From Limnomonas spitsbergensis (taxonomy: Eukaryota; Chlorophyta; Chlorophyceae; Chlamydomonadales), in assembly GCA_037349105.1 (NCBI GenBank), contig JAYJMM010000099.1:62001-126000 (forward strand): 64,000 nt of DNA. The letters run 5' to 3'. Every line of letters begins with the position of its first letter. The first letter of the stretch is position 1. The position numbers and the translations under genes are program-made. The notes beneath the pieces were generated by a model that saw only the letters and a list, made by a program, of their open reading frames with translations, was not told the DNA's origin and ran no database searches. This document shows, piece by piece, positions 36,901 through 47,200 of the stretch.

Positions 36901-39900
36901 GGGTATGGAAAAGAGGAGAGGAGGGGCATGTGTGGGGGGGGCTGCATCCTTCAGCACAAGAGCCCAGCCTACCACTGACCTGCCAGCATCAACACGTGTG
37001 CCGCGTGCATGTGCGATCGCTCCAGGTTGCCCACCAGCGCAGCAGTGGCCGGGCGCAGGTCCAGAGCCAGCAGCGCCGTGTCATACATCTTGTCCAGCAG
37101 CTGCAACTCGTGAGGCTGGAGGGGGGGCTGCTGATGGGCACCCCTGGCAGCAACCAGGGGGCCGGGACCTGGACCTGCTGTTGCAGGGGATGTGCTGGCT
37201 GACATGCCCCCCGCTCCCAATGATGGGCCGCGGAAGACCCAGGGATGCATCTGCTCCAGCGACCACAGCATGGAGCGGAAGAAGGACAGGTGGACCGGCA
37301 TGTTGTTAGCGACCGCATCCTGGGGGGACAGGTGGAGGGGGAAAAGGAGGGGGAGCAAGAAAACCTGGGAGGTTGAGAGAAAAAGGAAACTGAGAGGTCA
37401 GGGAGGAAGAGAATCTGGAATTTGCGACCCTCAGGTGAGGCGGGGTCAGATGTACCTGATGGCATATGGCTGGGTACAGCATCCAGACAAGTCATAACGC
37501 ATCAGGGGCGTCACACAAGAAGATCATGCGGTAGTGATGGGCAGGAATGCCACAGAGGAGACATCACAGGATGACAGGACGACATGTGTAAGGGGGCGCT
37601 TTCTCGTCGAGGGTTGAGAGGAGGAAGGGGGGGCAACTCAGTGCTGCCTCTGTATCATCTATGGGAATTGAGGTGCCCTTTACCTTATCCACTGGATTTA
37701 GGAAAAGGTGTTGAAAGGTCTTGGCTCACACATTCAAACACGTGCCATTTTGCTGTCAGTGTCCATCCAGAGTGACCCAGGACCACATTTGGTGGTTGAG
37801 GTGTGACCCAGGACCACACCTGATGGTTGATGTGTGACGACATGACCACACCTGGTGGTTGAGGTGTGACCCAGGACCACACCTGATGGTTGATGTGTGG
37901 CCACATGACCACAGCTGGTGGCTGATGTGTGACCGCATCACCTCACCTGATGGTTAAGGTGTGACCACAGTACCACACATAGAGGCTGATGTGTGACCAC
38001 AGCACATCACATGGTGGTTGAGGTGTGACCACAGTACCACACCTGGAGGCTCATGTGTGACCACATCACCTCACCTGGTGGTTGAGGTGTGACCGCAGCA
38101 TGACAGTGAGGGAGCTCAAGATGGCCTCGGTCATGGCTGTACCGCCAGCAGCGTCGCGTCCACGCACATCCATCTGCTGCTGGTACACAAAGGGGTTGAA
38201 GGGTTTAAGGTTCACAGGTTTAGGGTTGAAGGTTCCTGCACTGGTCGCGTTCCTGCAGGTCTACCTGCTGCTGGTACACACAGGGGTCCATCGCTATAAA
38301 TCTCACACACCAACTACGAAGTGGCCAACACGGCAGACAGAAACACAGCAAGTGTCCCATGTGTTAAAGAACCCATCAATTAAGGGCATGCAGTCACGTC
38401 AGCTGCCAATGTGGGGCAAGCAGCAGAATGGATTACTGGTGTTGTTTGATCAATCGTGTCACAGGGGCAGGTCAGCTGTGCGAGCAGATCAGGCAGCTTG
38501 AGAGTATGATTGTATGCCAAATTAAAAAGTTGCTCGCTTAAATCCGTATCATGGAATATTAGTCCGGCCGCTGTTCCTCCTGGCCCCTTGCCCTTTACCT
38601 GCTGATATACGTTATGCAGCAGGTCCCCACAGAACTGCGCAGCTGTGATGTAGGACAGCGGGGAAGAAAAGGCGGCAGCAGCAGCGGCAGCCACTGCGTT
38701 GCTGCTGGACTGCACAGCCTTGGGCTCTGGACCCTTCTCCGAGACCAGCTCCGCGGTACGGCAGAACTGCAATCAAAGACATTATCCAGGACGAAATGCA
38801 TCAAGAAATGAAACGCCGCAACTAGATTTGCATCACGACACACTGGTACATTATTTGAGCGCATTCTAGCTACACTCCGGCCTTCGGTTGACAGGGCTTA
38901 CAGCGATCCCTGTCACATGGGCCGCCGGCTATGAGCGGGTTCAGGTTCAGCCCCCATTGGCCCAACAGTGGCCTCGCAACAGTGGAAAGGGGGTCTGCTG
39001 CAAATCAAGGCATGCTTCACAGAGAGGACATGCCACCAATAGGTTTGAAAGGCTGGCAACATCAAAAGGGTCCATTCTTAATAAACGGGTCATCAATGTG
39101 GCAGGCAGCCTATGCAGGAATATGCCCTCTGCAGGCATGACAATCATGCAGATGCTGACCTTCTGCAGGCACGTGTATACACATGTGCTGCTTCACACTC
39201 AATCCAAAACAGTTAACCCTAAGCTCTGTCTATCCACGTACCCTGTAGAAGCAAAAGCAAGGAAAAGCCCATGGTCGCATTCCGTCTCTGTGTGGAGCGT
39301 CAATACCTCGCCTCTCAGCAGAAAAATACAACTATTGGCTGAAGGCCATGCCTCCCCCTCAAAAGGGCCAAGCATGCCTCCAATGATATCTTGACAACTG
39401 GTCAGGCTGAGATAGCAGCCCAGCCTACGTCCCTGTCCTAGGCCCCTTCCTCCCTCTCACCTGCAAGCCTATTGGTATCAGGGCACTTGGTGAAGCCCCG
39501 GCTGCACCTGCCTCTCCGTTCAAGCCCCATACCCGTCCCTCCCATCTCAGGTGCATGAGGTACTCCACTGTGGGCGACTGCCCATCAGGTATCACATGCT
39601 CATACGTCAAGCCCCAGGCCCAGTCCTCCACCTAGCCTGCCCATCCTTCCAGGCCCCATGCCTAGCCCTCTCTCCCCCTCACCTGCATGAGGGCCTCCAC
39701 CATGGCGGGCTCAGATAGCAGTGCCAAGGTCTTCCCGCTGGCGTCAGCCCCAAACACACGAGTGCCGTTGTGAACCATCCACTGGAGAATGCAGCCGGCC
39801 ACCTCGCCCACCTAACAGGGGAGTGTTGAGATGCAGTCAAGATTAGAGCCAAGCTTTTGGGCGATATTGAACCAAGATGGATGCGATTGTGAACCATCCA

Positions 39901-41492
39901 CATGAGGACGCAGCTGGCCACCTCACCCACTGGGTGGCGTGGTTATGCAATTCAGTGGGAAGTATCTTGGTCAGGAAAAACATCCGACTAACACACGAGG
40001 TATTTTAGGAGTCCCATGCATCAAATGTGATGCTCGACTGGACTGTAAAAACTTAGCACACAGCTTCAAAGGAGGACAGATATGCAGCCTCCCAAACGTT
40101 TGCGGCGGTCCTATTTAATGCTAAGTATCTTGGCCATGATAGCAGGCAATATCTGACCAACACCAGACATCTTGAAGGGCAAATATTCTGCCGGTTTCAA
40201 ATGCAATGGTAGACACTGCTGCTGGTAGGGAGAGTATGGCAGCAGCAAGACATCTGCAGTTTGAATCTGATGAGAACACCAGGGCCAGATGCCTTGCCCC
40301 ACCCATTCTGGTCTTCCCAGTTATGTCCCATGCGACTGGCTATGCTGGCAATTGCATCGCACCCCTGTGACACCATGCAGTCTCCCATGCATGGGTCCTC
40401 GCCACCTCCACACACACGCCCTTCCATGAAAGCATTTGAGCCAGCCCACAACTCCGGATAGGTGCCCACAGCCAAGCATACCACACACAAGGCCTACACA
40501 AAGGCCTACTCTCAAGCCACCTGGCCGTCTCATGAAGTGCGTAGTAGAAACGTTGCCCTTGGCCAAGCACATACATTAATGCCCATGCTGGAGCGCCAGA
40601 GAGAGCCATGGTCAGGCCTTTCATACAGTCCATGCTGTATTAAAAATAGCCCGCCATAGTCTGAGAATCCCCCCTTGCAGAATTCAAACGTATGCATATT
40701 GCCATGCATGCCCCAGACAGCCCATGTCCATCCCTATCGCCATGCGAATCCCATGCAAATATCATGGACAAACGCGCAGCCCCCTCCTCCGTTGGCATGG
40801 TTCCTGTCACAGCATCCACGCATACACCCAAACACAATTCAAAAGCGCCAGGCGGTCCGAATCGAATACCTGGTTGGATCGTCAGCGCCCCCCACCTGGT
40901 AAAACCAATCATCCGACAGGTTGCTTGGGTCGGGGTCCTCAGAGGTGCGTGCTGCTAGGTCCCGAGCCATGCGGTTCTTGAGCTTGCAGGTCGCTGCAAA
41001 GAGCTTATTGGGAGACTTAAGGCTCAAGATGCCGTCCATGAGTTTGATCGCGGACTGCCCGGTCTCCTCAGCTGCGTCCTCCTCTTGGGCTTCGCGACAA
41101 GCCACAGCAGCTTTCCACAACCCCTCAAAAATGACGAAAGAGGCGATCAAGCTGCGCACGAGGAGGTAGCGACGACTGGCCGGGGCATCCATCAGGTGTC
41201 CATCCAGCCGCAGCATGTCGGTTGGGTTCGGCTCGGGCATGGTCGCCTGCGTCTCTAGCCAGCCCCAAACTGCCGGCAGAGCCAGCTGAAGGTTGTTGCT
41301 AGCCATCGCATTGCAGGCTTGCAAGTGGGCGCCGTCTTGGTACAGAGTCTTGATGCAGAGATCGCACTGCTCAAGTAGCGTCATGAGCGGAAACAGAACG
41401 GGAAGAATATCGCCATTTGCAGGCTGCTTTCTCAATTTGCTGGAGAACTGCAAGAGCAGCGCAAGCTGACTGGAGATGTCAGACGTCGACAT
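24901..41492 (-). CDS. large unidentified multi-exon protein, probably helical
   Basis: Minus-strand exons read as 41492-40896 (starts MSTSDISSQLALLLQFSSKL), 39811-39683, 38766-38599, 38173-38075, 37319-36980, 35962-35861, 35126-34980, 34505-34397, 32012-31886, 31632-31549, 31184-30795, about 30580-30554, 30088-29915, 29221-29034, 28543-28121, 27610-27430, 26890-26582, 25528-25458 and 25036-24901 (stop). Most phases agree. They do not agree between 36980 and 35962 or between 34397 and 32012, so small exons or other donors are missing there. The product is about 1,250 residues of Ala/Leu-rich helices with Ser/Gly/Ala linkers and a Gln run at about 29085. I recognise no family. A HEAT/ARM-like solenoid, as in nuclear-transport or scaffold proteins, is only a guess. 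The donor after 27430 is GC (CAG|GCAAGT). The 3' end is the least certain part. Confidence 0.65.
25526..25650 (-). repeat. three copies of an acceptor and exon start
   Basis: On the minus strand TACCATGCAG|GACC (real, exon start 25528), TACCTTGCAG|GACC (near 25575) and TACCCTATAG|GACC (near 25635) lie in tandem. The two upstream copies are not joined to an open exon. Confidence 0.65.
26118..26424. mobile_element. 307-bp MITE with 16-bp terminal inverted repeats
   Basis: The left end TACCGTAGAACCACTT (26118-26133) is the exact reverse complement of the right end AAGTGGTTCTACGGTA (26409-26424). CATC flanks both sides (26114-26117 and 26425-26428), so a 4-bp target duplication is possible. Alternatively the outer TA is the duplicated target, as in Tc1/mariner-type elements. 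The interior is AT-rich with repeated GCGCACCCC and GCGCAG words and no open frame. It lies in an intron of the large minus-strand gene. Confidence 0.85.
28815..29060 (-). repeat. three copies (~95 bp) of an exon end and donor
   Basis: The functional junction GTGTGGCGGCATGCAGCTG|GTGAGTGG (donor after 29034) plus its following intron sequence is repeated twice farther into the intron at about 93-96 bp steps. The copies read GCAGCATGCAGATGATGG and GCAGCATGCAGTTGATGG, so the donor GT is lost. Confidence 0.75.
29615..29760 (-). repeat. dispersed family A element, copy
   Basis: CACTGGGCCGATAAAGCC, ACCTTGACTGACCTACAGCC, CAACAGGGCTTGCTGCACC, GTAGCTGACTTATAGCTGAA, CCCCCTAAAATAAACA. It is a well-preserved copy in an intron of the large gene, and it supplies the 5' end of the family read in reverse. 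Confidence 0.7.
30078..30340 (-). repeat. three copies of an acceptor and exon start
   Basis: The real acceptor and exon start CTTGCAG|GCTATGGCTGCGGC (exon from 30088) has upstream echoes at about 30240 (CTGGCAG|GCTATGGCTGC) and 30336 (TTTGCAG|GTTCTGGGTGC). The echoes also share a TTTTTTGCTTTTCAGATGC tract. Confidence 0.7.
30625..30750 (-). repeat. dispersed family A element, copy
   Basis: CAGCACTGGGCCAATTGGGG, GCCGGTTACTTAAGCAGCAG, GGCTTGCTGCACAGAGCC. It is diverged, and a C-run follows at 30774-30786. Confidence 0.55.
31984..32119 (-). repeat. two copies (96 bp apart) of an acceptor and exon start
   Basis: The 37-38 bases covering the acceptor CTCTGTGCAG and exon start CAATTGGCCCTATCAGC (31984-32021) are repeated almost perfectly at 32080-32117. 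The lower-coordinate copy continues as an open exon. Confidence 0.85.
32567..32625 (+). repeat. poly-G runs
   Basis: G-runs of about 17, 7 and 11 bases separated by short ATAT and CAACATT interruptions. They could form G-quadruplexes and are prone to sequencing error. Confidence 0.8.
33012..33080 (-). pseudogene. relic resembling exon 38173-38075 of the same gene
   Basis: Plus-strand CAGTGAGGGAGCTCATGGCC (from about 33010) matches CAGTGAGGGAGCTCAAGATG (from about 38103), and both segments end near CATCTGCT. On the minus strand it reads GGNAMASAFILAMSSLTAFV beside GGTAMTEAILSSLTVML in the real exon. It is probably a decayed copy of that exon 5 kb away in another intron. Confidence 0.4.
33690..33885 (+). 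repeat. three ~75-bp units containing AGATCC motifs
   Basis: Each unit has a CAGATCCGTTAGATCTACC-like run followed by AGCACACGTGCCTAAGGAAG or a close variant. Related GATCC runs occur at 7640, 26715-26770 and 60300-60345. Confidence 0.7.
34498..34565 (-). repeat. duplicated acceptor
   Basis: The real acceptor GATGCAG|GTACGG (exon start 34505) has an upstream echo GATGCAG|GTACACAGC about 50 bp away, flanked by similar AGGGTTCAGGGTCTAGG sequence. Confidence 0.6.
35949..36895 (-). repeat. 88-bp tandem array of an acceptor and exon start, ~11 copies
   Basis: Copies start at 35949, 36037, 36125, 36213, 36301, 36389, 36477, 36565, 36653 and 36741, exactly 88 bp apart, plus a diverged one at 36842. 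On the minus strand each carries CGCTTACCCTGAGCCTCAG|, then GAGGTGCTGGCCAG, a complete acceptor and the first codons (EVLA). Only the lowest copy continues into the open exon ending at 35861. Confidence 0.92.
37778..38092 (-). repeat. ~30-bp repeat array spreading from a donor
   Basis: About ten diverged units of GTCACACCTCAACCACCAG|GTG (minus sense). The last codons of exon 38173-38075 (SHLNHQ) and its donor CAG|GTGAGG are the first unit of the array. Confidence 0.8.
38147..38290 (-). repeat. duplicated acceptor and exon start
   Basis: Plus-strand CATCTGCTGCTGGTACACAA (acceptor of the exon at 38173) recurs about 95 bp later as TACCTGCTGCTGGTACACAC, with similar GTCGCGTCC/GTCGCGTTC flanks. 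Confidence 0.7.
39767..39934 (-). repeat. duplicated exon start
   Basis: GTGAACCATCCACTGGAGAA to CTCGCCCAC (39767-39811, real exon start) is repeated at 39888-39932 as GTGAACCATCCACATGAGGA to CTCACCCAC. Confidence 0.75.
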
Positions 41493-42933
41493 TCTTCACG
41501 GGCTCGGCATACGCTAAGGCGGGTTGGGAACTCGCGAAATAGGGGATGGTGCACGAAAACAGGGAGGGTGGAAAACTGAGAGGACTCTGGCAGATCTGAC
41601 TCTGACTCAAACCCGGATCTAAGACGATCGTACAAAAAGGTCTCCCCCAGGGGAGGTCTCCCCAGTCCCCACCTCTCCCACATCCATCTTACTATTATAG
41701 CAGTTCTCATCCATCCCCATCACTCCTGTACCATTGACATCGTCGGGCTCCTCTAAACTTCAAGGAAAAGGGCATCACGACCCCTGATCACGACTGTCTC
41801 ACACGTTTTCGACTTTTCCCTAGACTTTTCCTTCAAAATAGTTCAAAATAACGGTACTTAGCGTTGCATGCGGAGGGCAACTTTAAAGAGAGTAGAACAG
41901 TATCACATTCTCAGAGAACCGACTCCTGATCGAGTCAGTCACCTCAAATAGCCTATTTCCAGTCAGGTTCCAGTCACCCTTACCGTATCATGCTTTCTCC
42001 AGTCTAATACCTGGTCTAATACAGCACTTACATTGTTATTTTCCTTTCATCATCAACTCCACCCACCCATCATCTAAAGCCATCCCATAGGCTACAAGCA
42101 ACCTGATCAACCATTAGAGCAGTCTTCGGTCCATGGTGCCTCCAGACCACTTCAGGTGCTGACACAAAATCAGAACATACCGCCAGGACCTGCTTAATCC
42201 CAAGGACCTCCATAAGCTGCCAATTACTACAGACCACGCTGCGTCACTGCGTACTCCTACCTTCACCATCAAACGGTAGGAGTACGAAGCATGGTATCCC
42301 AAGATATCAAATATTGCAGTGAGTGTGAAGGCTGGAACAATTCAATACCGTACACAGTACCGGTATTAAGTCCTTCAAAGAAATCGCTTGTTTCTAGATA
42401 CCCTGTTAACACCTCCTGCTTGGTCTGACCCCGGTCTTACGCCGGGCCTATGGTTGTCAATTAGCACATGACGTGTCAACATGGCCTACCCCTCTCTATC
42501 CACGATACATCCCTTGCTGTCAAGATACAGTAGGATCCTGTCATGGCTGGACGGATCCCGGTCTCTGGCCAGGCCTATGGTTCTGATCCTCTCCTGGCTG
42601 GATTTATCACGGCATCCTGGGCTGAAGAACTTCAGGCAGTTCATGACGTGACAACATCAGTCTTAAAATAAGTGTGCACCAGACCACGTGTGGCAGACCA
42701 CTCAGCTAAAGGGAACAAAACCTCAAACCGGCCAATGGCTAAGGTCAGCAGGGATGACTGTACCAGGCCCACACGCCTGTAGGCCTTGATGTAGCTAAAG
42801 TGCACGTGAGGCTCGCTTAAATAGACAGTGACCAGCATATCCGACCCCCCAATACGTGACAACGTCCAGTGAAAGTGTGAAACCGCCGTTCTGGTTGCTT
42901 GCTTGATGGACATGGTTGATGCAGTCAGACTTC
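41493..42933. other. intergenic region
   Basis: It lies between the start of the large minus-strand gene and the end of the cyclophilin-like gene. It contains a hairpin (GTACTCCTACC 42251-42261, GGTAGGAGTAC 42275-42285) and a family A copy (about 42665-42830). The large gene's promoter should be near 41500-41900, but no TATA-like element stands out. Confidence 0.45.
42665..42830 (-). repeat. dispersed family A element, copy
   Basis: Minus sense: GCACTTTAGCTACATCAAGG, CCTGCTGACCTTAGCCATTG, GCCGGTTTGAGGTTTTG, CCCTTTAGCTGAGTGGTCTG. The 90-codon open frame across it is this repeat, not a gene. Confidence 0.6.
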
Positions 42934-43667
42934 TCAGAGCTCATCCTTAAGTTTCTCCTCCATCCTCTTCTCCTTAGGATCCTCCGCCTCCTGAGGTTCC
43001 TCCTTGTATTCAGAAGCACCAGCCATGAGCTTATTCCGCGCCCTAGCCAGCAAGATCTTCAGACAGACAACAGCGGGAACCCGGTGTCCAGGAACGGCGC
43101 GCCTGGATTGATGATGGCCGCCTTGTGCACCATCATCAGGTATGGAAAAGTGGGAAACGGGAGCACATGATGTCTTGATTGAATCTTGAAAGTCCTAGGG
43201 ATATGTGCATAACTACCGGTAGTGTGATTTGATGACGTCGCACACACATGGGGCACTTGCCAATGTTAAATGTAGGGTGCTTCAGCGAGTGCTTTGGCTA
43301 TATTTCAGCTACGAATAGGCTTAGGGCCGGCAGGGATTGGTGCAGCAAGCCCTGTTGCTTGTGCCACCAGACGTAGACCGGTCAAGGTTTGGTCCCCTCG
43401 GCCAAATTGCGCCCACCAGGCGGCCCCCCCAGAGATATTTTGGTGTGCACAAGAACATGCAGAAGCATATGCTTGTATGCTCTATAACCCAAAGCCCCAA
43501 CCCTGCCACATAACGGAAATGGCTGGTTACCGTAGTCAGTATAGATCTTCTCTATAGTTTCCTCCATGCCAGCGATGATGCGCCCAAACGGAACGAAGAG
43601 ATGCCGCTCTTTCTCCTGCGTGCCGCCATTGTCTGCAAGGTTGACCACCGTGGCCTCCCCGGTGGCC
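42934..43667 (-). CDS. cyclophilin-type peptidyl-prolyl isomerase, 5' partial, with a KDEL tail in a shifted frame
   Basis: Exon 43667-43531 reads VVNLADN, then VPFGRIIAGMEETIEKIYTD, the late part of the cyclophilin fold (F-I-N-x-x-D-N and PFGRVxxGMDVVxxIY). The next exon, from the acceptor AATCCAG near 43102, reads APFLDTGFPLLSV in phase and then meets TGA. This matches the family's (N)xFLDxxFPxLSYI end. One base out of frame, the sequence continues as KILLARARNKLMAGASEYKE, then a charged helix ending EEKLKDEL and a stop at 42934. A terminal KDEL is the classic ER-retention signal, so an ER-resident isomerase is suggested if the frames are joined. The frame break may be a sequencing error, a decayed gene or an unseen tiny intron. 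Upstream exons were not found. A 15-bp hairpin overlaps the acceptor at 43667. Confidence 0.55.
43272..43430 (+). repeat. dispersed family A element, copy
   Basis: GGGTGCTTCAGCGAGTGC, TATATTTCAGCTACG, GGTGCAGCAAGCCCTGTTGC, GACCGGTCAAGGTTTGGTCC. It is a well-preserved 5' two-thirds, lying in the cyclophilin intron. Confidence 0.65.
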
Positions 43668-43700
43668 CTGATGCGAATATGTCACAGGGCCACCGGGGAG
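43655..43700. other. 15-bp perfect inverted repeat across a splice acceptor
   Basis: CTCCCCGGTGGCCCT (43655-43669) and AGGGCCACCGGGGAG (43686-43700) with a 16-base loop. The minus-strand acceptor CAG and exon start at 43667 lie in one arm. Confidence 0.8.
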
Positions 43701-44233
43701 CCTGGCCGTAATGCCATGGAGCGCCTACGACTGGCCGTCAGGAAGGATGCCTGGCTGGGCTGGATGGCAGCGGGTCCTGTGGGTGCATCCTAGTGGCGGG
43801 ACCTTAGCCACTGTAGGAGCCGCACATGCCTAGTTAGGAGGCATCATAATCTCCCGGGCCTCCGTTGTCGGCAGAGTGACTGCTGCTGCCTCAGCGAAGG
43901 CAGCAGGAGCAGCCGGGATAGTATCGAGAAAATGATACCAAGAAATTCCTAATACATAGGATATTCAGCGAATATCCACCAGCTATTCCCTCCCATAGGC
44001 CTTGCCAAGAATATGTAAATTTTTTCCCGGAAGCATGTAATGTGACTGATGATATCATTGATATGTTTTGCAGCTGTATTGCAAATCCAACCAGAGCATC
44101 GTGCCTGCAACTAGATGCATGTCGTTTGTCATGATGAGAATGTATTCCACCATCACCACCATAATTGCAGGTGCAGAAAGCTAGCATATGTACCACTCTT
44201 CATAACACCTTTGTCATACCTTTCATTTCAAGG

Positions 44234-47200
44234 TTAAGAATTAAATAGGGACCAGTCGAATCCGTAGTTGAGTACATAATCGTGTTCACAAGCAGCTGCC
44301 TCTGCCCAATCTGCTTTCATCTCTCGTGTCATTCCTGTTTTTGCCGGCCTGCCAGCGACATAGAATTTTTTGTACTCCTTGTCAGTCATCATCTTCTCAT
44401 CACGTATCTTCTCCAACGCTACAATCAGGAGCCTCTGAGAGTCAGCATCCAGACTTCCCGGTTCTCCTCGTAGAGTATCCTGGTTGGATCAGGGAGGCAG
44501 GCAGGCAGGATCCACCAAGGGGGGGTGTTAGCAGGATCGGCTCTATTAATGGGTTTATACTTCAGGGGGTTTGTACCTGAGCAAGACTAGGGAAACTTCC
44601 AATGCCGAGGCAGGGCATTGTGCTAGTATGACCACTTTTCATGACACAAATATTGAGCGATTCATGCACTAGATTCGTCCTGCCTGCTATAACGTATCCT
44701 GGAGCGTATCATGCTGTGTTCCCTATGTGCCAGTCAGGCAATGGCAGCCATGACCCATACTTGGATCAAAAGGGACGTTCCTCTCAGTCATGTCGCCCCA
44801 GGGCCTTTCAATCTATTTATTTGCGCAATGGGTGTGGCAATGAAGCGTTTGCAACTCATGCCCATTGTTTCATTGTCAGTGCACTTCATTGGTTCATGTC
44901 GTGCTCGCCAGACTGCCTCTGGCAGACCGAGGGGCGGCCACCCTTGGGAGGAATAGAGAGCGAATCCAATCAGCATGCGTGCGTCCAGTAACCCAAGCAG
45001 CAGGCCCATTCTGCACGAGGCCTTCTCAGCTGTGCGCCAAGATGTGGCTGGACTGTATTTGATGCACCCTGAGCAGTCATCCATGCGTTACCTGGTCTGG
45101 GCGCAGACCCTTCGCCACCAGCATCACATAGTCCTCCACATACATTCCTTTAATGGAGTCAAGGTGAATGTAACCCCTGCCCCCACGGCCATCTGATGAG
45201 GGGTATGGCATTGCCTTGATGAACTTGACCACCTGCAGAGTTCAGGGTTCATAATATATGGCATTGCCTGAATGAACTGGACCACATGCACAGTGTATGC
45301 AGCAGGTTTTTCATAAGGATTGAGGGATAAGGAATGAGGGGACACTTGCACAGGAGTGTGGCATTGCCTTAATGAGCTGGACCACCTGAAGGGTCGCGTA
45401 CCGACATAAATAAAGAAACAAATGTTACGCTTTGGCTGAGTGTAGAACTAGGTCGGCCACTATGCATGCCGGGTTCGTAGCATCTAAACTAAATGCCATT
45501 CTTGCATCAAGCTTGAATGCGCTTTGCAGGCACAGGACAATGCACCCTTGTGTCACCCGATGGACTCATTCAGACTTGGGGCCTCTGGGCTGGCGCTAGC
45601 GTGAACGGGTCTCAGGTCCTGGCTCATCAAAGCTCGTCAGGAGTGTGCGCCAATGTCTATATAGCGTGCATCAGACAACCTTAGGGGGGCTGCTGGGCGG
45701 CCGTCACTGGGCTGAAAGGGACGAAACACATAACGGGCAAACAGCCAGTGGCGCAAGTTTGCAGGACTTGCTGCACCAGTGCCTCATGACCGTAGGCGTT
45801 GATGAGGCTGAGATGTTGCTGAGACGTCATGTGATTTGTGCAGTCAGTGTGTAGCACTGACAGCTCGTCTTTTGAAGGCAAAGATGACAAGCAGGCTGTA
45901 CAGATGGAAATCTGAGGCAGAAGTATTCCCCCATGATCAAGGCCTTGGCAGGCAGGCAGGCAGGCAGGCAGGCAGGCTAGGGGTATCAGTGCAGGTGCAA
46001 AATTATAGGATTCATCTGTGCCCCTACCCGTCTGGACGCATCGCAGTCTCCCAGGCTGCCGTTATTCGGGGGGTATTTGGAATTCCCTTGATGATCCTCG
46101 AACGTTATGTCGATGTTGGGTAAAGGGTGCGCCCTGTCTGCCAGCACTTCCTGAGTCAGAGCATCAGAAGTGCATTGCAGGGGGGCCAGCAGCAACAGTG
46201 AGCGAGATGTGAGGGTGAAACAGAGCCCATGACATGGACGGAACCATGGAACGAGAGCAGCAGAGAGGGCGGTGAATTCAGCAATGTTTACTCAAGGGTG
46301 CTACTGCTAAGCTTCAATTATGAGAAGGCCTGCCAGCGGCAGAGCACGGTGCAGCGAGCCCTATGGCCTCAGGGCATGCAGGAGCCCTATGGGCCTCTGG
46401 CTGTAGTTTGCCGAGGTTGGGTCCCAGTAGCTGCCGCTTGAACACCCCTGATGATTGTCATGTGTCCACAAACCAAGCACGGCTTCCCAGCAACCATGCA
46501 GACGGTCACCCACACATCGATTTCAATACCATGCCATACCTCAAACCGGACTGTTTACCTTTAACCGGACGGTGTACTCGGATTTGAACTCATAATCTCT
46601 GAAGCTGATGTCTCTTATCCGGAACTCTTTCATCAGGGCGTGTACAAAATCTTCTAGCAGGCTTTTGTTGACAGTCACTTGTCCCATGCTGATGTAGTAG
46701 TCCCAATCACTGATGCCATGCACGTAGGTGCCCTTGAAAAGGCTGCCTGCCCCCTCCACCTCGGAGCCGTCTGGAACCATTTGTTCCAGTGCCTGTGTAG
46801 GTGAAGGTTTGTTAGCCCCGATTAGGACAAATCAGTCAGCCTACCGGTCTTGGGCCCTTTTCAAGCTTTAATTCGTCCTTCGCAAGTACTACCAGTACCG
46901 TTGCCATAGTATTGGGCACTCATACCAGTGCCGGGCAGGCGGCAATGGCCACGGTGGCCAGGTTAGCCTGGTCTCGTCCCGGCTCTACCTTGGCAACGCA
47001 TTCTGCAGCGAAGCCTGCTGCTTGGGCTACCGGCTATAGGCCGATCAAGGTTTTGACCTGTTTTGAACAGTGGTGGCCGCTGGGTAGCCACCCAAAGGTG
47101 GTCTGGCTCTCATGATAATTCTCACTGACCACTGACCACAGCATGACTTGATGACTTCAGACATCAGAACAAGCAAAACTCGCTTTCAGCTCGAAGCTAG

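Noticed and set aside
42641..42913. 90-residue minus-strand protein
   Set aside because: The sequence is a copy of dispersed family A.
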